Positions 20,123 through 24,167 of a stretch of DNA of 24,167 nucleotides are shown here, in pieces. A program made the translations under genes and the position numbers. Below the pieces are notes generated by a model. The model saw only the letters and a program-made list of their open reading frames with translations, had not been told where the DNA came from and made no database searches. Source of the DNA: a virus. Location: positions 1 through 24,167 of the IMG/VR virus record IMGVR_UViG_3300028925_001701. One strand, 5' to 3'. How positions within the stretch are numbered: position 1 is the stretch's first letter; the number at the start of each line of letters is the position of its first letter.

Positions 20123-20830
20123 TTATTCCTGTAAACATTTTAACCAAAATACTAATAAGTATCTATCTCCTGATTCTACTGCAAGTCCTCTGTGCATGTG
20201 AGTAAAACTCGGAAAAATAAGAGCGTGGCCTGTAGGCAATGGCTCAACTGTACCACGTTTCAAAAACTCAGTTCCGCCACCTTTATACTTTCCAGTGTTC
20301 AAAGGAACTACCATACTAATATCAGCACTAGCATCATGATGCCATGCGCCTTGTTTTTTATCCCTTAAATTATAGTTGGCTATTTGTATTGCACCATCAT
20401 CTACGTGCCTATTCCAAATATTCAAAAATATAGGATTGCCTATAGTATATATCGTTTGCATAAGAGATTGGTAGACTTCAGGGCAATTATCTTGAAAAGT
20501 TATTTCAGGTATTTGGCGCAAATCATCTTCTTCTGGGTTAGGTTGAAAGCCATAATATGCTTCTAAGTGCTTCATTTCGTCTAATAATATGCCACAAAAC
20601 TTTTCTGAAAAGAAAGGCACCGTGTAAACATCTTTAAGTGGTTCTTTTATTATATTGTCTAGTTTTGTTTCTTTTAATGGTTTAGTACCGTTATCTTCAT
20701 AGAAATTAACTATAGGTTGTATAGAATCTTTTACAGCATTAAACGTATCTTTGTTAATATACCAATCACTTGGGTATGCTAATAATAAGTTTTGCAACTT
20801 GTATTCTTTTTGTTCTGCTAGCTGTACCAT
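20123..20830 (-). CDS. 2OG-Fe(II) oxygenase, prolyl-hydroxylase-like
   Basis: The C-terminal half carries the full iron and co-substrate set of a 2-oxoglutarate/Fe(II) dioxygenase: His164-x-Asp166 in WHHDAS, distal His213 in HMHRGLAV, and Arg223 in GDRYLLVFW for 2-oxoglutarate, on a strand-rich jelly-roll core. The N-terminal 110 residues are less conserved. The likely reaction is hydroxylation of a protein side chain or other substrate with release of CO2 and succinate. The substrate is unknown; lying inside the structural operon, it may modify a virion protein or a host target late in infection. The start overlaps the upstream gene by 13 bases. GAAAG lies very close to the ATG, so initiation may depend on coupling. 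Confidence 0.85.
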   Translation of the reverse strand: MVQLAEQKEYKLQNLLLAYPSDWYINKDTFNAVKDSIQPIVNFYEDNGTKPLKETKLDNIIKEPLKDVYTVPFFSEKFCGILLDEMKHLEAYYGFQPNPEEDDLRQIPEITFQDNCPEVYQSLMQTIYTIGNPIFLNIWNRHVDDGAIQIANYNLRDKKQGAWHHDASADISMVVPLNTGKYKGGGTEFLKRGTVEPLPTGHALIFPSFTHMHRGLAVESGDRYLLVFWLKCLQE

Positions 20831-21186
20831 CTTTCAACACCAAATCCTGTAATGTTCTCAGTTACGTTTACAGTAACGTTGCCATCAGTAGTAACAGTAA
20901 CATTACCTAGTTGAGCTTGCATTTCATAGCCAGTATCAAGACCTCTTTTTTCAACGTCAATCCATCTGTTTCCTGTGTACACTTGTAAAACATCTATACT
21001 GGTATTCCATATAATGCTACCCGGATTAAACTGCAAAGTATTTTTATCTGCTTCATTTATCTGACGCGTGTTATCTAAATCTACTGCACCAAGGTTTATT
21101 TCTAATATTCTAATTAGTCTATTAAAAACATCAGAAGTAACAGTATCAGATGCAATAGGTAATTGCGTTTGTAATATTTTACTCAT
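20818..21186 (-). CDS. small virion-type protein, 122 aa
   Basis: Not firmly recognised. The N-terminal half is helical (SDVFNRLIRILEINLGAVDL). The second half is strand-rich, with FNPGSIIWNTSIDVLQVYTG (about residues 53-72), a segment resembling 'Gsi.yNt.t..l.vy.g..W..v' motifs of phage tail-fibre or adhesin-type proteins. Threonine/valine-rich repeats (NVTVTTDGNVTVNVTENITG) follow. The start overlaps the stop of the beta-rich protein (ATGA). It is likely a minor tail or fibre component, with moderate certainty. Confidence 0.7.
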   Translation of the reverse strand: MSKILQTQLPIASDTVTSDVFNRLIRILEINLGAVDLDNTRQINEADKNTLQFNPGSIIWNTSIDVLQVYTGNRWIDVEKRGLDTGYEMQAQLGNVTVTTDGNVTVNVTENITGFGVERWYS

Positions 21187-23051
21187 CGCCTACCATCTGG
21201 TTTTATATCTATACGAGTAGCTCCTAACCTCCATCCTATTGATAAATTACCATCTGCTGTTGCATTGTCATCAGATTCAAATCTAAGCACTATTTGTCTT
21301 GATCTACAACGAACAAAGGCTTGTTGCGTAGATGAAGTAATTGCATTAGTTGAATTAATTACAAGTGAGTCTCCAGGAAAATTTCTAGTTTTTAACACAA
21401 TATTGACATTACCATTGTTGTTATCTTGTAAAAATTTGTAGTCTGGTATTATTCTTTTTAAGAAAGAAAATTGTTCACCATCTCCTATGTCTAAATCAGA
21501 GCTTTCTATAAATACATTAGTCATTGGAGAGCCATCATCATCAAAACCTTCTTCATGTTTATATAAGAAACCATCGCTTGTAGCTCTTGGGAAATTAACA
21601 ATACCTGAATCAAGCCATGCAGTTCTTGATAATTGTCCATAGAACCATAGTCCTTCTACATAGTTATACATGACATATCTGTCTACTTCAGTTGCACTGG
21701 CTGAACAATAGAACCAACCTACTTCACTTTTATCTTTTATAGTAAAAGAATTTATTTTAAATGATTGACCAAGGTTTACATCACCAAAAACGTAGTTATG
21801 TACTGAACATGGTAAAGTTTGCACACTACCATTGTATGAATAAAAGTTGTTATAACTCATCCAATAAACTCCACTAGGAGTTGTTATTGCGGCCTTAGGG
21901 CCTATCAAACCTGTGCCTTCATTAATTAAATTAATTCCAAAAGTAAATGGAGGCCCTATAAATTGCATACTATATAAAGCAGTATCAGTCCAAACTAATG
22001 TTTCTTGTCTTGCTTTAACACCACCAATAATAGATGAACCAGAAGATAGCCTAAGTGATCCTGCTGTGTTGGTTGATAATGGCTCAAAGTCTAAAGCGTT
22101 TTCTTGATCACTAAAAGCTATAAGCATTGGATCTACAACTCCAGTTCGTGTAGAACCTAATATAGGATCAGATCCTAATACAATAAGATGTCTATCTTTT
22201 TCAGATGTAATTACTTGTAATCCTTTAGTAGGAACTAAGTTAGCTCCAGATATGCCTGACAAAGCCACAGCTCTTGCGCCTACACCGTCTTCTTCAGTCC
22301 ATTTAAAAATACCAGAAGATCTTTGGTTTATCATCAGATCTTCACCAAAGTTATCATGTGTCCATAGTCTTAACTGGTTTGTTTCACTAAGTGCAGATGT
22401 ACTACCAAAAGTTCCTTCTCCCCATCCGTTAGCACTCCAACCAGTACCAGCTACATATACATCTAAACCAACATTTACTTGATAAACACCAACTACAGAT
22501 GAGCCACCGTTGTTACTATCAGATGCGTTAGCAGTAACTGTAGATCCTGCTGTATCTTTAGCAGTAATTTTATAACTGTTAGCATTCACAACCGTATCTA
22601 TTTGGTACTCTTGATTTAAAACAGCAGCAGTAACTAACCCACCTAAACTAGCAGCACCGCTAAATGTTACAAAATCATTTTGCACAGCACCATGAGCTGT
22701 ATCTGCAACGGTAATTATTGAACTGCCATTAGACCCAGCAAATACTACATCGCCAGCAGAAGTTGTAGATCTTATTGGCGTAATGTCATTAAAAGAATCA
22801 CCAGCCTCTATATAATATTTTAAATGTGTTCCTACTCCTAAAAACTTTGTGCTCTCAAGAGATATCCATGCGTGTAAGGCTCTAGCACTTCCTAGATAAG
22901 TATTTGATGTTTCTTTTTCCCAGCCACCAAATTTTTCTGGTCTGCCTTTTCTAAATCTAACTAAATTACAATCAAACCAACCGCCTTCGTTATCGTAAGC
23001 TGTGCCTTCTCTATTAATACCTGGCTTAAATGTAATTTTCTGTAACGGCAT
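21183..23051 (-). CDS. beta-rich tail-region structural protein, 622 aa
   Basis: The ATG at 23051 is preferred over one at 23081 because GAGG lies six bases upstream and the protein then opens MPLQKITFKPGINREGT, as such proteins usually do. It is rich in strands, Gly, Ser, Thr and aromatic residues. It contains repeated blade-like segments of the type LRLWTHDNFGEDLMINQRSS and GVYWMSYNNFYSYNG that suggest a beta-propeller or beta-helix, plus a Thr/Ser/Val insert (about 80-190) like a carbohydrate-contact domain. It may correspond to packaged-DNA stabilisation/tail accessory proteins of P22-like phages (gp10), which also have blade-like repeats, but the similarity is weak. It follows the endolysin gene by one base. 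Confidence 0.65.
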   Translation of the reverse strand: MPLQKITFKPGINREGTAYDNEGGWFDCNLVRFRKGRPEKFGGWEKETSNTYLGSARALHAWISLESTKFLGVGTHLKYYIEAGDSFNDITPIRSTTSAGDVVFAGSNGSSIITVADTAHGAVQNDFVTFSGAASLGGLVTAAVLNQEYQIDTVVNANSYKITAKDTAGSTVTANASDSNNGGSSVVGVYQVNVGLDVYVAGTGWSANGWGEGTFGSTSALSETNQLRLWTHDNFGEDLMINQRSSGIFKWTEEDGVGARAVALSGISGANLVPTKGLQVITSEKDRHLIVLGSDPILGSTRTGVVDPMLIAFSDQENALDFEPLSTNTAGSLRLSSGSSIIGGVKARQETLVWTDTALYSMQFIGPPFTFGINLINEGTGLIGPKAAITTPSGVYWMSYNNFYSYNGSVQTLPCSVHNYVFGDVNLGQSFKINSFTIKDKSEVGWFYCSASATEVDRYVMYNYVEGLWFYGQLSRTAWLDSGIVNFPRATSDGFLYKHEEGFDDDGSPMTNVFIESSDLDIGDGEQFSFLKRIIPDYKFLQDNNNGNVNIVLKTRNFPGDSLVINSTNAITSSTQQAFVRCRSRQIVLRFESDDNATADGNLSIGWRLGATRIDIKPDGRR

Positions 23052-23052
23052 A

Positions 23053-23496
23053 TTAAACCTCGTGCCACTCCTTTCCTGCAAAAAGTAAAGCTTCTGCTTC
23101 TCTACGTCTTATAAGACCTTCTAATACTTTACCATTCGCTTTATTCCATCTTTTAATTTGTTCAGGTACATCTTCGTAATCACCTGCATTTATAACTTTT
23201 AACATAGTAGAAGAGTTAAGATTGCCACCACCTAAATTAAATGTCCAAGATACTAAAGCATCAAATTGATGTTGATCTAAAGCAACTGTAACTGCCTTAT
23301 CAACTATATCTTCAAACTTAGAAATATCTTCTAGTAATAATTCTTCTGCTCTTGCTTTAGATATAGACATACCCATTTGTATTCCATGGGTGCTTCCGTA
23401 ACCTATGGTTGCAACTCCCGCGGCGCATAAATAAGAATTTAATTCACAACCTTCAAACTTTTTAATTAACGATAAACCTTCTTGTGATATCTTCAT
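23053..23496 (-). CDS. endolysin, GH24 lysozyme with Cys in the triad
   Basis: A 147-aa phage lysozyme that cleaves the glycan strands of peptidoglycan. The GH24 triad is Glu15-x8-Cys24-x5-Thr30 in KKFEGCELNSYLCAAGVATI, where Cys replaces the usual Asp. A second Cys lies at Glu+2 (Cys17), the same arrangement as P1 Lyz, whose active-site Cys is held in a disulfide until release from the membrane. The C-terminal half has the usual NLGGGNLNSSTML and RRREAEALLF segments. AGAGGA before 23496 supports this start. An upstream ATG at 23559 with its own AAAAAGG would add 21 residues including a Cys and a weakly hydrophobic helix. No holin is visible in the window. Confidence 0.88.
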   Translation of the reverse strand: MKISQEGLSLIKKFEGCELNSYLCAAGVATIGYGSTHGIQMGMSISKARAEELLLEDISKFEDIVDKAVTVALDQHQFDALVSWTFNLGGGNLNSSTMLKVINAGDYEDVPEQIKRWNKANGKVLEGLIRRREAEALLFAGKEWHEV

Positions 23497-23500
23497 ATTT

Positions 23501-23881
23501 TTATTCCTCTGTAATTGTAGTAACTGTTCTATAATACACAACAACTTCTTTAAGTTCATTTATATACCTTTTTAATTCTTGCATGTTATAAGCCATAATT
23601 TCATAATCTGGTATTGTCATTGCTAAAAATACCAACTCACCTTCTTGTTTTTCTATTCTTGCTAACTGATCTTCCCAGTTATCAGGAGTTACTACAATCC
23701 ACATAGGTTCTTGCAAATCAATCTCTCTAGGCATGACCGGTTGCACTATTTTTCTTTCTAGTGGCTTTGCTGTAACTTCTATCTGCTTAGTTGGAATTAG
23801 GCTGCAACTGCAAACCATCATCAAGAGAGTCAACTGTACCGCTAAGTTTTTCGATTTCTTCCATAATATGTTTTGTACCAT
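23501..23881 (-). CDS. outer-membrane spanin lipoprotein (o-spanin)
   Basis: The N-terminus has basic residues (WKKSKN), a hydrophobic stretch (LAVQLTLLMMV) and a lipobox-like VCSC near residues 23-26, as expected for a lipoprotein cleaved by signal peptidase II. The rest has a PREIDLQEPMWIVVTPDNWE segment and a C-terminal helix (NMQELKRYINELKEVVVYYR). I associate this layout with o-spanins of marine phages. The gene starts inside the 3' part of the i-spanin gene in another frame, the Rz/Rz1-type overlap. Its AAAGGAAG site is good. Together with the i-spanin it would fuse inner and outer membranes at lysis. Confidence 0.75.
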   Translation of the reverse strand: MVQNILWKKSKNLAVQLTLLMMVCSCSLIPTKQIEVTAKPLERKIVQPVMPREIDLQEPMWIVVTPDNWEDQLARIEKQEGELVFLAMTIPDYEIMAYNMQELKRYINELKEVVVYYRTVTTITEE

Positions 23882-24167
23882 TATTTATCTTCCTTTCCAT
23901 TTTTATTGGATCTGCAAGAATTTTTGCAGATAGTTCATAGTTCTGTATGAATTTTGTGTATCTATTTAATTCTCTTTGTGCTGCTTGGCTTTTGAGACTT
24001 AATTCATTTAATTGTCCTGATTGTAATTCAAAATCAGCTTGAATAGACTTGATTGCTTCTTCTTGTGTAGCTATTGCTCCTTCTAGTAGTGCATTATTCT
24101 TAGACAGTATTTGATTTTGATTATATAAATAATAAGAACTTAAGCCTAAAACTAATATAATTGCTAT
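23787..24167 (-). CDS. inner-membrane spanin (i-spanin), 5' end cut by window
   Basis: An open frame enters from the right edge and ends at 23787, giving 126 residues. It starts inside a membrane segment (IAIILVLGLSSYYLY), then a long polar coiled coil (LSKNNALLEGAIATQEEAIK onward). A segment YTKFIQNYELSAKILADPIK followed by MERKINNGTKHIMEEIEKLS resembles the 'KP..iErriN.gT..v...iE..T' end of marine-phage Rz-like proteins. The last 95 bases overlap the o-spanin gene in a different frame. It is partial; the start codon and N-terminus lie outside the window. Confidence 0.75.
   Translation of the reverse strand: MAIILVLGLSSYYLYNQNQILSKNNALLEGAIATQEEAIKSIQADFELQSGQLNELSLKSQAAQRELNRYTKFIQNYELSAKILADPIKMERKINNGTKHIMEEIEKLSGTVDSLDDGLQLQPNSN

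Noticed and set aside
19670-20134. 154-codon + strand frame with Pro-rich and hydrophobic parts
   Set aside because: Mirror of the Gly-rich 336-aa frame; Pro on this strand is the complement of Gly codons on the other.

Overview
The window looks like part of the genome of a tailed double-stranded DNA phage of an AT-rich marine bacterium. The gene set (prim-pol replicase, Sak4-type recombinase, DUF669 SSB, DUF3310 protein, 2OG-Fe(II) oxygenase, spanin/endolysin cassette, glycine-rich virion proteins) and the strong A+T bias resemble phages of SAR11-type alphaproteobacteria. The host is an inference; nothing in the sequence fixes it. The major head genes, the large terminase subunit and a DNA polymerase are not in the window. 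|| Layout. Bases 1-1161 are mostly non-coding: one 85-aa gene, three clusters of a CCCGAC repeat, two leftward intrinsic terminators, and a near-consensus leftward promoter that would make a ~140-nt untranslated RNA. From 1162 to 2767 a rightward operon holds seven tightly coupled small genes, several too short for routine calling, behind a leader that may fold. From 2862 to 5544 a leftward block carries a C5-cytosine methyltransferase, a small zinc-ribbon protein and a small-terminase-like protein. From 5649 to 7375 a rightward operon carries a RecB/RecE-type PD-(D/E)XK nuclease, a DUF3310 protein and small partners. It meets the leftward Sak4-like ATPase/SSB pair (7414-8586) at a bidirectional terminator. 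From 8689 to 11161 a rightward pair encodes a Cro/YdaS-like regulator and a 707-aa prim-pol/helicase. || From 24167 down to 11158 a single leftward late operon reads i-spanin, o-spanin, endolysin, a beta-rich tail-region protein, a small virion-type protein, a 2OG oxygenase, then four large consecutive proteins that look like internal virion or ejection proteins. Most junctions are stop/start overlaps, three of them of the form TAATG. || How it fits together: the prim-pol/helicase would start and drive replication; nuclease, Sak4 ATPase and SSB form a single-strand annealing/recombination set; the methyltransferase would protect the DNA; the late operon supplies ejection machinery and lysis. 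Divergent promoter regions at 5545-5648 and 8587-8688, each with 10-bp direct repeats about two helical turns apart, are the likely control points. The most interesting unexplained parts are the possible small RNA and repeat clusters at the left end, the folded leader at 999-1128, the 18/22-residue repeat array in the 863-aa virion protein, and the P1-Lyz-like cysteine active site of the endolysin.
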